This document shows, in pieces, positions 22,572 through 32,779 of a DNA stretch of 64,000 nucleotides. The stretch's first letter is position 1. Every line of letters starts with the position of its first letter. This DNA comes from Phlebotomus papatasi (lineage: Eukaryota > Arthropoda > Insecta > Diptera > Psychodidae), in contig NC_077224.1 of assembly GCF_024763615.1 (NCBI RefSeq), positions 71,992,712 to 72,056,711 of the forward strand, in the 5' to 3' direction. The notes under the pieces were generated by a model. It searched no databases. It had not been told where the DNA came from and saw nothing but the letters and a program-made list of their open reading frames with translations. Position numbers and translations under genes: made by a program.

Positions 22572-23816
22572 TAGGGTGGAAACATCACTTCTCGCCAAGT
22601 TTCCCACTTTTCGCCACTTATATTGAAATCGCTATTTTTCGCTATTTATGAAATAAATGAACCGCAAAGTTACTTGTATTTTTACTGCTGCTACGTATAA
22701 AGGCGAAAAATAGTAATTATTAGTTTTGGACTTACGATTTTGAGCATTTTTTAGATAAATATTTTAAGCAAGTGCATCGAGTCCAATATTTCTTACCAAA
22801 CATACTAAGTGCCATCAAATTTTCATCAAGCAAAATACAGTAGACTCTCTCTCAATTGGGCATTTGGGGAAAAATGTCATCCGGTTTGTCGATAGATTTG
22901 GGAGTCAAAGCCTTTGTAAATTCCACAAAAAGCGCTCAATTATAAAGAATCAAGATAAAATGGGAAGAACTACAGCGAATTTGAGCAAATTAGCTTCATA
23001 ATTAAACGCGGAAATTGTCAACAAAATTTTTCGCCCGATTGAAAAAGAGCCGATTGAGCTAAAGGCTACTGTATACCTTTTAGGATAAATAATTTGCCTA
23101 TTGAATACTCAATTACACTTGTGGAATAGATAAAATTTGTATTTAGTTAATTATTATTTATTATTTATTTATTTTATTTATTTATAAGTTCATGTCCCTG
23201 TACAAATAAGTACTATATGGGGCTGTATAAATAAATAAAAAATTAAATAAAAAATAAATAAAAAATGTATAAATAATATAAAATTTTATTTTATATTATA
23301 TTTATATAAAAATGAGTCATGGCGAAAAGTGGTAATATTTTGGAATGATTTTACCACCTGTCGCCATTTCTTTTCAATAGGCGACGCTAACTTCACTTCG
23401 TCGATTCTCAGTTGTCAAATCTGCATTGTTTACTTTATGCAATAATCCAATAGTTTGATTTCTCATTCTCAGTGATCATGAGGAAAGAGAAATACTGAAT
23501 GTATTCTTTGCATAATAATTGCCCAAAATAATAGAGATTGAACTTTTTCAAGTGGGTGGCGAGAAGTGGTTACAGAACTGGCGAAAAGTGGTAAAAAGTG
23601 GCGATGAAATGGTTATTTTTGCATTGTTAATGAAAATCAGTTTTTTATGTAGTCCAGGGTTAAATTCTAGGACTATTGTTTACACGAATATGCAGCCAAT
23701 ACATCTAAGCAACTTTGCGTACAGTTTGAGTTATCTTGTAATAAGGGTTCCAAAAGTTATAATAAAATTAATTCCTATTTTTCCTAAACATAGCAATAAG
23801 TGGTTACTCCACCCTA
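22572..23816. mobile_element. TIR element with TAGGGTGG ends
   Basis: The ends TAGGGTGGAAACATCACTTC and (inverted) AAGTGGTTACTCCACCCTA are flanked by TA. The interior repeats GGCGARAAGTGGTNA and its complement many times (22595, 23310, 23360, 23557-23605). A pogo-type MITE is nested at 22838-23071, and (TTTA)n/(TAAA)n tracts follow at 23150-23290. No transposase is seen. Confidence 0.7.
22838..23071. mobile_element. Pogo-type MITE, nested
   Basis: Starts CAGTAGACTCTCTCTCAATT and ends AGCTAAAGGCTACTG, flanked on both sides by TA. CAGTA.. tips with a CTCTCAATT-type subterminal block and TA target sites are typical of pogo/Tc1-mariner MITEs. 234 bp, non-coding. Confidence 0.7.
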
Positions 23817-25328
23817 TAGCTTAAACTTAGAAGGAGAAAATATACTATTGTGCAGGGCTTATTTCTCAACCGATTTGCTTAAATGTGGATTTTTTTTCGC
23901 AGGATTTTGAAATTTTCAATTCGGCTGAAGTAGTTTCAATTGGTAATGAATCGGTGTAATAATTGTAATTGATTAATCTTTAAGCTGGTAATAGATATCG
24001 ACTTCTGGTCATCGATTACCCCTATAGATCAAGACACCCTAGAGGTGTTTATTTGAGTCGTACTACATCTGTTAAAAACAATAAAAGTACCTTTGGATCT
24101 CCTGAATAATTTATGCAAAGAAATTAATGATGATAGTGACTTCTTTGAAAAAAGTAAAATTACTTGAAGTTTAATAATAATAAAAATATGCATTATTTTT
24201 TTGCACAACAATGATATTAATCATATTAAGGATATCATCAAGGATATTATTTTTTTCAATTTTTCATTTCATAGATGAGGTTTGATGCCACTTTCAAGCT
24301 AAGAAATCTGAAGTTTGTTTTTAGGTTATTCTTAAAAGTCACATCGTTAAAAAAGAGGCCACGCCTATTTGAAAATTCTTGATAATTAGGGCCGGTGTAT
24401 TTGTTAATACATTATTCTTATTAATTATATATTATGATGTTTATATTTTATTGTATTTCCACTTTTCAATTTTTTCTTTGTTGAGTATTTAACGAAACTT
24501 CATAGAAAAATATTTAAAATGAATATAATATTTTTTTCGAAGATTGAATTGGTACGGAGGCGGCGCAACAAATGTTTAGTAGGTTGGGCATTAAGATACC
24601 TCCCACATAATAAAGTAGAGTTACATGCAACAGATAAAAGTTTCTTTTAGTGTTATAAAACACTGTATAATTACTTTTAACAAAATATTTAATATACAAG
24701 GAATTACAGCAGTTCTCTTTTTAATCTTATCTCTCTCTCACTGAAATCCATACTTATACCCGAGTTTAGCGGCATTTCAGTCTAGATTTTCAGTAGAATG
24801 ACAATAAATCCATCTTGGAAGATTTAATTCAATCTTTAAAGAGTCACAAAAGAACGTTAAAAAATATGTTGCACCAACAAATACGATAAATCTTATAACT
24901 AATTCATCCCCTTCTCAGTTTGAAGGAAATTTATCAGCGCAGAGTGGAAAGATTGCAAGATGGTCTTTAACGTCTGTGGAGTAATTTGTATGGAAGAAAA
25001 TACTGAACAGAATTTTAAATCAGTCGCATCGGATGAGATAAGCAGATGTCTCGAGGAGTGTTTTACCAATCAGCATCATCAGTTGTTCACAAGACTAAAT
25101 GAGCCACTCATTAAGTTTCATCCCGGGAGGATGGGTAAACAAACAGGGGATTGTTTTGCTCGTCTTCTTCTCGTTAAGTGCAGAAATATTTATTGCCCAG
25201 AGAAAATGCCTCAAATGCTGGCCACAAAACACCCACAATTTGTGCACATTAAGAGCAAGAGTTGTTGAGGCTTTTGTGAGTATACTTCATCAGTTTGTGT
25301 CTAGACTCAGAGTGTGAATCATCCCGGG
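23817..25328. other. Upstream region of the bHLH gene
   Basis: AT-rich DNA to about 24900, then a slightly GC-richer stretch (24930-25328) directly before the bHLH start codon. The latter likely includes the 5' leader and promoter-proximal sequence. A 102-codon frame at 24960-25268 has no recognisable family and is more likely leader sequence than a gene. No TATA box was assigned. Confidence 0.4.
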
Positions 25329-25459
25329 ATGGATTATGATTTTGTCGTTGGTGAATTTTACGGAGTTCTCGATGAGGCTACCCTGGGAAGTGCCTGTCAA
25401 TCTCTGCCGGCTAAACAAAGGTATCAGGCCAATGCTAGGGAGAGGTACAGAACACACAG
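25329..25459 (+). CDS. bHLH gene exon 1
   Basis: Encodes the N-terminus and basic region, ending after ..ARERYRTH plus two bases of a Ser codon. The donor is CACAG/GTATCT. The following intron (25460-25543) is 84 bp, a multiple of three with no stop, so the genomic frame reads straight through it. This hides the splice unless the family is recognised. Confidence 0.88.
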
Positions 25460-28400
25460 GTATCTCCAGAGGCCATTTCGCGTGCACATCCGCAGACATT
25501 CCGACGACAGTATCTCAATACTATCCTTTTGCTTATCCTTCAGTGTTAATTCTGCTTTCAATACTCTGAGACTCCTGATTCCCACTGAGCCGAAGAATAG
25601 AAAATTGTCCAAGATTGAGACTCTGAGACTGGCCAAGAGCTATATTTCACATTTGGCAGCTATTCTTCTCACTGGTAAATGCCTTTTTCATGCAAATACA
25701 TTTATGATAATTTTGAAATAGGGGGTCTATTCCTGTTTAAAGATTTCTCATAACTTTTACGAATTTCTAAAGAACAAGTTTAGTGTATTTTTTCAGCTTT
25801 TTATTAATAAAATTAGAAATTCTATAAACTTCAAACTTTATAACACCTTTTTGTGTTTGAAAATATTAATACTCTTGAAAACGATATATATATAAAATTG
25901 GTCTTAGGCGGAGTGAAGTCATAAAAAACTTAACAGATTACGTGCGATTAAATGCGTTTTATTAATTAACGCATTGGAACTGAAGATATATCTTTCAAAT
26001 TTGGAAACTAGCCATTTATTGATTAACAAATGATTATTGTGCAAAATAATCTATTGTAGGAGCTTGCTGATGGAGAGACGGTATCAAAAGCGTGTCTTCA
26101 CGGTAATAATTGACTTTAATTTTTTTACTAAATTATTACAAACTCCATTAATGTGCATGTGTAACCATCTAAGAAAAGAACTTGTCTCTCAGAATTATAA
26201 TCCAGAAAGAATTATAAGGAAAATATTATCAAAATCGATTCGTTGTCAAATTTTCCGTGCACGACCTCATAATTTAATCACATTATTTAATCTGGGCAAT
26301 TATTCTTACATCATTGGAGGACTACTAAAGTAGGTTAAAATTGTTTTCTGGCAGATATTTGGATGTTAAGTGACATATATAAGGAGTTCCGGGATTATGC
26401 ACATTTTCAGAACCGAAAAGAAACCGCTCGAAATGCTTTTATGCACCAAGAAAATTTGTAATGTCGTAATATGCAAATATTGTTGGTGCTATTTTTTCAG
26501 CTATTGTTCCTGGTGCTATTTTTTCCCGCCTTAACTCGTTAGTTAAATCAGCATTTGTCGTAACTCCAGTTTTTGTATCCCAAATTCACTTGAAGAAAAG
26601 TAAATGTTTATAACTCTAATAAAAAAGGCATATCATAGAAAAATTATCGTAACAGCCTTTATATAATAAAACAATATGAATGTTTGTCGTCCCTCCTATT
26701 TTTAGCATAATCCTGAAGTGAATATTATTGAGACCTCCTCTTAAACAGTCTTTAGTTTAGAAGTTTAGCCAGTTCTCGAATGTCTGGGCTTTCTAGTCAA
26801 CAAGAAATCGTGCTGATATATAGGGGAAAGTACCCATGTTTTACATGTACCAAGCTTTACATGACTAAATTTTTTGTATGTTTTTCAATACATGTGACTT
26901 ATCTCTTCTATATTTTAAAAACTAGGGAAAAGTGTCTTTTTTTATAATATATTGGGGAGTCGCATTTATTCAGAATTTTTCCTATGGAAAAATTTAGTCA
27001 TTGTAAAGCTTGGGACCGTGCAAAGCATGGATACTTTCCCCTATTAACTCAAGATGTATTAATTCAAGATATATTAACTCAATTCTTATAATTAATACAA
27101 TACTGCGTAAACATATTTTTTCAACATTTTTGCTTGGCTAAATTTTCCAAAATTTGGTTAAGCCTTAGGTCTAAAGACCGTATAGAATGTTATTCTCATA
27201 TTACTTCTATTAGATATTATTAATTAGTTATTAATTAAAATATATTTTAAAAGTTTTATAACTATTTGAAAAAACACTGTAATGTAATATGCAACTTTAT
27301 AAGAATTCATTCACAATTTCAGTGAAGTAAATTGATTTTTTAGTTTTAAGAATGTGTTTATTGTCTTTAAGTAAAAAATAGTCTTGTGATTTTTTTTCTT
27401 GATACAAATTGAAGTTCTGCTGATCCAGTTGTATTATCTTAAATATGATAACCTAAATATAAGTTTTGTTTCTGGACTCTGTCGAAACTCTTTAGAAAGA
27501 CCTAAAATATACTTCTTTCACTTAATAATAATTAACATTCTACTTATTTAGGGGAAAGTGGGGCACCTTTGAAATTAGCATTTTCTCCTATTTTTAAATA
27601 AAATTGAGCTTTATCATGATACAATGGCTTCATAAGCAGATTGAGAAGCTAAATTAGATTATGATATAGCTCAGTCCAATTTAAAAATAGGTGAAAAATC
27701 TTAAATTCAAAGATGTCCCACTTTCCCCTTAGGGTTTGTCACCTCTATTATGTCCTAGATACACTTACGACTTAACTCAAGAGATTTAAGCGTATTTATA
27801 AACAAAATCATGCTTTGGCTAAATTCCCATTAGTTTCCCATTAACTAAGCCGGTTATGGCTTAAAGCGAGTGACGGATTAGTCAGAAACTGATGGAGATG
27901 TACAGTGCCCACTCTCTAATCCGGATAGGCGTAATCCGGACGAGTTATCGACGGTCACATTTAAAATAATTTTGAGGTCATGTATGCATGTGTCTTCAGC
28001 AATGAGAATGTATTATCCTGTGATGTTTTAGTCTTTTATTGGCTGCGTTCAGTAATAACCTTTCGAAGAGAAAAAGCCACTCCAAAGTCAAGCCAAACCC
28101 ATTCGAAAATCTACCGGAAGCCTAAAGTGCAAGTTCACGTACTCGCCGCTTTAGCGCTGATTGTTCTGAAATTTCGAATTTCGATATTCTTGACACTTCA
28201 ATCGTCAAGAATGTCGGCAACAGTGTGCAAACGTTTGCTGCAAAAAGTGAATTTTTGGATAGTTTTGTGGAAATTCAGGATGGCAGAACGTCTTAATTGC
28301 ACTTTCACTCAAAGAGATGTCCTTTTTAGGAACTTGCTCATTTTTGTGTAACTCGTCGGTATAAAAGTTCGAACTTCCAACGAGTTTTTAGGTAAGTTCT

Positions 28401-29168
28401 CTCTGATATACCTTCGAATCGGTAAAGGAAAAACCTCAACCGGAGAGAGCTCTCAAATCGGGAAGGTTATTACTGAACGAGAGGATTATGTCTTTTTAAT
28501 GTTCTTTAAAACTTTTATTGTAATTCTACAAAAATTACTTGTATTATAATTCTGGATCTGGAGACGTTGAACAAATTCAAAAAATCCATTCGAATAATGA
28601 AGCGGATATCTGTCATATTGTCTCCCAATTCTCTCGACTCTCGGCTTAAATCGTAAGTGTGTCTAGGGCATTAGATCAGGAAAATTTCATTTCTCATACT
28701 CTTTGCATATGTTTATCCTACTCTTTCGCGCTCTTTTTCTAATTTTGAATGTCGAATTAAATTTAGGTTTAACTAATCTTGAGTTTAAAAAAGAGCGATA
28801 GACATATGTTTGAAAAGGAAAAGATGTGAATTTTGATTTCACGAAATTTTCCTAATCTAAAAGGTGTGATAGAGGTATTGGAAAAAATATTTTAAAGATT
28901 TTCTTCTAAAATCTTTTAACACGGTAAATGAGAAAAACGTCTTGAATTTTTATTTTTTATTTCTTGCTCGGTTGAAAATGTAATTTTGGTGTGATTTGTA
29001 GGAAATTACAATCAACCATGTGTGTATGTGACGACTCCATCATCCTTCCATCCATCTTGCTTGGACTTCCATCGGGAGGACGATGAGGATGACGAGGAGA
29101 AGTTAATGGAGCACAGTCGAACGAGTATTTGCACCTTCTGTGTCGCCATGAAGAATAACACCAGCTGA
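25329..29168 (+). CDS. Paraxis/scleraxis-family bHLH transcription factor
   Basis: Three exons (25329-25459, 25544-25674, 29002-29168) join in frame to a 142-aa protein. The bHLH domain spans about residues 30-85: basic region with ANARERYRTHS (residues 34-44, Glu38 being the E-box-contacting Glu), then helix 1, a loop with IPTEPKNRKLSKIETLRLA (56-74), and helix 2 YISHLAAILL (77-86). The RKLSKIETLRLA.SYI.HL signature and the C-terminal SICTFC (129-134, after a QPC motif at 92-94) mark the paraxis/scleraxis branch of the Twist superfamily; in Drosophila this would correspond to the CG33557-type gene (from memory). These are nuclear proteins that dimerise with class I bHLH partners and regulate mesodermal programmes. 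I chose ATG 25329 because it directly precedes a short N-terminus in frame; an upstream coding exon cannot be excluded. An acidic run (113-120) precedes the C-terminal motif. Confidence 0.88.
25544..25674 (+). CDS. bHLH gene exon 2
   Basis: Begins after the acceptor TTGCTTATCCTTCAG. Encodes the rest of helix 1, the loop and helix 2. Ends LLT plus the first base of a Gly codon at donor ACTG/GTAAAT. The second intron (25675-29001, 3.3 kb) contains at least four MITEs. Confidence 0.88.
26821..27043. mobile_element. MITE, TAGGGGAAAGTA ends
   Basis: TAGGGGAAAGTACCCATG and, inverted, CATGGATACTTTCCCCTA. The interior pairs further (CTTTACATGACTAAATTTTT with AAAAATTTAGTCATTGTAAAG). About 223 bp, in intron 2 of the bHLH gene. 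Confidence 0.75.
27549..27731. mobile_element. MITE, TAGGGGAAAGTGGGGCA ends
   Basis: TAGGGGAAAGTGGGGCACC and, inverted, GATGTCCCACTTTCCCC. Inner arms pair around CCTATTTTTAAAT and ATTTAAAAATAGG. Related to the element at 26821 by its tip. In intron 2 of the bHLH gene. Confidence 0.75.
28046..28479. mobile_element. 434-bp TIR element, CGTTCAGTAATAACCTT ends
   Basis: A perfect 17-bp inverted repeat: CGTTCAGTAATAACCTT at 28046-28062 and AAGGTTATTACTGAACG at 28463-28479. The reading frame over 27980-28351 crosses the border and is not a gene. In intron 2 of the bHLH gene. Confidence 0.75.
28671..28868. mobile_element. MITE of the TTAGATCAGGAAAATTTCAT family
   Basis: Carries the family's inverted pair TTAGATCAGGAAAATTTCAT and CGAAATTTTCCTAATCTAA, with the internal pair CATATGTTTATCCTACTCTT and GATAGACATATGT. 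One of six copies in the window; the others are clustered at 32.2-36.6 kb. In intron 2 of the bHLH gene. Confidence 0.7.
29002..29168 (+). CDS. bHLH gene exon 3 (terminal)
   Basis: Acceptor GGTGTGATTTGTAG, then an exon whose first two bases complete a Gly codon. It encodes NYNQPCVYVTTPSSFH, an acidic segment, and the C-terminal SICTFC motif before TGA at 29166-29168. QPC shortly after helix 2 and R.ICTFC near the end are features of vertebrate scleraxis/paraxis, so exon identity rests on both phase and family motifs. Minus-strand frames over this stretch are shadows. Confidence 0.85.
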
Positions 29169-30202
29169 ATTGGAAGATGATGGTGCCAGGATCCGGGGGA
29201 TGTACGGTGTGCAATGTGTTGTGTTGTGTAAATGTGCATACGATGCTTCATTGACTCTGCTCCAGGATTCATCCTAATGGCTAAGCCACTGAAAAAGTTT
29301 CCGGTAAACCGATAAAAAAAATTCATCGTACGGCAAGAGTGAGGGACTTTTGAGCACGCGTGTGCATCTCTATTTAATGCAGTCAAAGTTGAAAATTGCT
29401 GCATGACTTTTGGTTCTCTATACCAAAAGCTCGTTACTGAGTGAAAATTTGAGAGAAAAGAAAAGCGAGGGTGTAACATTTAATAAATTAGTTTGAAGCT
29501 CTTGTCGTTGTGTGTGTGCTGCAAAAGTTGCTGGGAGAACAATGTGTTGATGATGCTTTTGGAGTTAACATGAGAATAGAAGGCACATTTACAAGAAATA
29601 ACACGAGTTATATGAATAATTCGTTTCTTGTCCCTGTTAACATGTATAAAGTTAAACTGCACAATAACATATTGCATGGAGTGAAAGCACCCTGGCTAAA
29701 TTATGGTTCGAGAGTCCAATAGGGGGTTTGGGTGGGTTTCCCTTACACAAAAGGTACAATGGAAAATTCATCGTCTCTCACTCCATGGGTTGGGCTTTGA
29801 GGGGGATGCACCAGTTTATATTTGTTTTTCCTTCATGTACAACGTTTTTGGGGTGGATGGAATTGCTCTGGCGATTTTCTATTGTACACTCATAAATTAT
29901 ACGGAAATTAAATTTCTCATTCTCTACATCCTTATACACTTCATCTCACTAAAAGGACTTGGAAAAAAAGCTCTCTTCATCTAGAAATACAATACTTTTT
30001 GTCAAAGATTGTTCTCTAACTCTATAACTTGATGGTTTTAGAGGAGGTTTTGTAACTTTTAACGGAGTTTTAGAAGATTGCCTTAACGACAACTCTTAAG
30101 ATCTCTAAACCATGCAAAAATTGTTTATGGCTTTTAGAGCAGTAAAAGTTCATTTATTTTGAACATCTTTATTGCGGGAACATTCATGGTACCAAGAAAA
30201 GA
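29169..30202. other. 3' flank of the bHLH gene
   Basis: Probable 3' UTR to about 29490, followed by unremarkable DNA. Short frames at 29510-29722 and 29703-29984 are unrecognised and have no splice or motif support. Confidence 0.4.
29482..29487 (+). terminator. Possible polyadenylation signal (AATAAA)
   Basis: First AATAAA noted downstream of the bHLH stop codon, about 315 bp after it. Assignment to this gene is by position only. Confidence 0.35.
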
Positions 30203-30425
30203 TAGAGCGAGGTGGGGCAATTTTGAGCTGTAGGGCTACATTGATATACAATTTTTCCGCATATTTTTAAAGCAAACTGAGCCCTAGAATTATTTTATTT
30301 AGTTCCAAAATTGTTTTCTTGAGCTAAATTAAATTATATACGTAAAAGCCCAGTTTCCTTCAGAAATATGCGAAAAAATCCTATCAATATAGCCTCACTG
30401 CTCAAAGTACCCCCATCTCCCCCTA
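30203..30425. mobile_element. MITE with GGTGGGGCAA and TATGCGAAAAA blocks
   Basis: Imperfect inverted ends (AGCGAGGTGGGGCAATTTTG against CAAAGTACCCCCATCTCCCC) and an internal TTTCCGCATATTT paired with AATATGCGAAAAA. Related to 11083-11239 and 35754-36248. Confidence 0.6.
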
Positions 30426-31009
30426 CGGACTTCAACTTCATTTAACCATTTATTTGAATAAAACTCGATTTTCACCTATTTAATTTTGTCAAAAAAAATA
30501 TTTTGTCGATAATTTTTTTTTTCAAAATGTTATCTGCACACTGTGAGATATTTTCTTCTGCAAAATGGAAAATGTTTCAGATTTTTTTTTTGCAAATGGG
30601 CATGAAAATCGATGTTCAATTTTTGCATAAATTTTTTATGATACACAGGAAAAAAATTTCATAAATTATTTTTTTCGTAAATGTTTATGAATTCTCTCTG
30701 GGGACTTACGAAACGCTCGTAAGTTGTATAATATAAAAAGCTTGTAAAAATTTGTACTTTTTCACAAATATTGTTCATAAGTTCGTAATATGATTTACTT
30801 CACGAGAATTTTTTGTTCTTTTACAAACATTCTTTCATACGTTTTTTTATTTGTCTAGCAAAGATTTACAAACAAGTGACAAAATTTAACGAACATTTAC
30901 GAAAAAATGTTTGGAAAAGAACAAAAAATTCTCGTCAAGTGATCATGTAACGATCTATGTTTGTGAAAAGGTCAAGTTTTACGAACTTTTCAGTGGATTA
31001 ATGGAAGAG

Positions 31010-32003
31010 CTCACAATTTTGGACAGCTTGTAATTTTGGACACTTTTAGGGTAAAATTGAACACTAAAAATAAATTGATTAAAATTATTGCTTTTTATTT
31101 CAATACTTGATGATGAATTCTATCTAAATATTTTTTTTTCTTTTTGGATGATTTTAATACTTAGTTCGTTAAATTTTGAATATGATTTGAGTTAAAATTG
31201 CTTTGTTGAAAATTCAGTGTGAGCAATTGCTTACGAGAAATATGAGAGTACTTCGTGTTTACTTCAGTCTTATTTGGCTGTGGTGAAGTATCACTAATTT
31301 CTCTGCAATAGTTTTGAGTGATATTATTGAATATTCATTGTATATTGTGTTGATTCATGTTAAAAATGATTTGATCATTTGATCTGAAGTGAGATTTGCT
31401 TTGTGAATTACGTTTTTCGTGTGAAAAATGGGCACTTTTCCTAGAATTTCACTAGTCAGGTGATTCTTGTTGTTTTGGACAGGTATTTTTTCTCGAAATT
31501 TTGAAAGTTTTAACTTTTAAGATGACTAAGTTGTATAAATGCCTAGAGAAACAATGGGCCATCATCTCTACGGAATAGATGTAGTGAGAAAAGCCTTAAA
31601 ATGCTTCCGGAATGGCCAGCCAATGAGCGAATCCGCGTGTACATGAGGTACCGAAGTCAACTCACTTTAATGAATTGTTTTGACATTCTACGGTTCCCTT
31701 ATATAAACAGGAAGCAGACTTGGTAAGATAAGTTCTTGAAATGTAGATCAATGGGCATCCTATTGTGGCGAATTTTCTGTTCAAAATTACAAGCACAGTA
31801 TCCAGAATTATAGACAAGGTGTCCAAAATTACAGTCAAACTCATCTCTACAAATCAATTAATTTTTAAACGTATTAAGACTAATTATAGTAAAAACAAAG
31901 ACGATAAACTACTTGCCAAGAAAATAGAGTAACAAAAAAAAATCAATTAGTATTGAAAATATCGCACTTCAAACTTAGAACATTGATGCATACAAGCACC
32001 CTC
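31010..32003 (+). mobile_element. Pogo-like transposon remnant
   Basis: Bounded by GTAATTTTGGACA-type repeats (31015-31045) and their inverted forms (TGTCCAAAATTACAG near 31815, with TTCAAAATTACAAG near 31785). It shares flanks with the internally deleted copy at 11330-11730. Inside is a degenerate helix-turn-helix scrap (see 31554-31680). Confidence 0.5.
31554..31680 (+). pseudogene. Degenerate psq/pogo-type HTH fragment
   Basis: The ATG frame gives DVVRKALKCFRNGQPMSES before a stop at 31644-31646. A one-base shift continues as EVPKSTHFNELF. The pattern (A)...RNG...A...Y.VP.STL resembles the pipsqueak-type DNA-binding HTH of pogo transposases. About 40 residues, frameshifted, non-functional. 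Confidence 0.45.
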
Positions 32004-32265
32004 TCGAAAATTATGAGCACTTCCTCTATACGATTTATGAACATTTTTGTAAGTCTTCAGTGGGAATTCACACACTTACGAACAATTATATGAAATACTT
32101 TTTCTGTCTTGAGGTTATTATTATTATTATTTAGTAATAGATGTTGGGCAGTAAATATTAATATTTACAAAAATTGATGTAATTTATATGAATGAATTTT
32201 GAATATTTTATATTAAAGCAAAATCTGTATTTTCATTTTGGACAAATTTTGCATGACGATTGTTC

Positions 32266-32490
32266 TGATCCTAAAGTTCACGTCACTTTCTTTATTAAAA
32301 GTTTTGCATACGTTCATCCGAACTCTTTTGTACACAAAATTGGACTGAATTATATTTAATTTAGTGTGATGTTCAAAAGAAGAAGAAGAAGCAGAGTACG
32401 AAATATTGGGATATACATAAGCGAAGCGTTAGAATGGAGGAGATCTGAATTTTAATTTCACAAATTTTTCCTGATCTAAAAGGCGTGCCA
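32266..32490. mobile_element. MITE of the TTAGATCAGGAAAATTTCAT family
   Basis: Diverged copy: GATCCTAAAG start, central AATTGGACTGAATTATATTT, and a conserved right end ACAAATTTTTCCTGATCTAA then AAGGCGTGCC. Confidence 0.6.
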
Positions 32491-32520
32491 GATTAATTAA
32501 AATTAATCAAATTTTATTTT

Positions 32521-32779
32521 TCATGCCTTCGGCACACTTTTTAGATCGGTAAAATTTCATGAAATCAAAATTTGCGTCCCTTTCACTCTAAAAAAAAATC
32601 GTAAGTCTGTTTCTGCTCTGTCGAATCCAAATTGGACTGAACTAAATTTAATTTAGTGTAATATTCAAAATAAGAATAAGAGTGCAAAAGAGTAGGGTAG
32701 ACATATACTTTTATGAAAGAAAGGGATGGAAATTTCGATCGCATGAAATTCTCCCGATCTAAAAGGTGTGCCGGAGCCA
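32521..32779. mobile_element. MITE of the TTAGATCAGGAAAATTTCAT family
   Basis: Near full-length copy: CTTCGGCACACTTTTTAGAT at the left, and TCCCGATCTAAAAGGTGTGC then CGGAGCCAT at the right. The minus-strand frame at 32583-32849 is derived from it. Confidence 0.7.

Larger units (their letters stand above)
30643..32108. mobile_element. TIR element with ACACAGGAAAAAAA tips (element D)
   Basis: The left end ACACAGGAAAAAAATTTCAT faces the inverted right end (TATATGAAATACTTTTTCTG then TCTT). Interior flanks are full of CGTAAATGTTC/TTTACGAACATT variants on both strands (30675-30960 and 32035-32090). A pogo-like remnant (31010-32003) is nested in the middle. Confidence 0.65.

Noticed and set aside
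24960..25268. 102-codon frame just upstream of the bHLH gene
   Set aside because: No recognisable family, no splice join to the bHLH frame; more likely 5' leader.
27980..28351. 123-codon frame in the bHLH intron
   Set aside because: Crosses the border of a 434-bp TIR element and resembles no known protein.
29012..29479. Minus-strand frame of 155 codons
   Set aside because: Antisense shadow of the bHLH last exon and its 3' flank; the plus-strand exon has family motifs.
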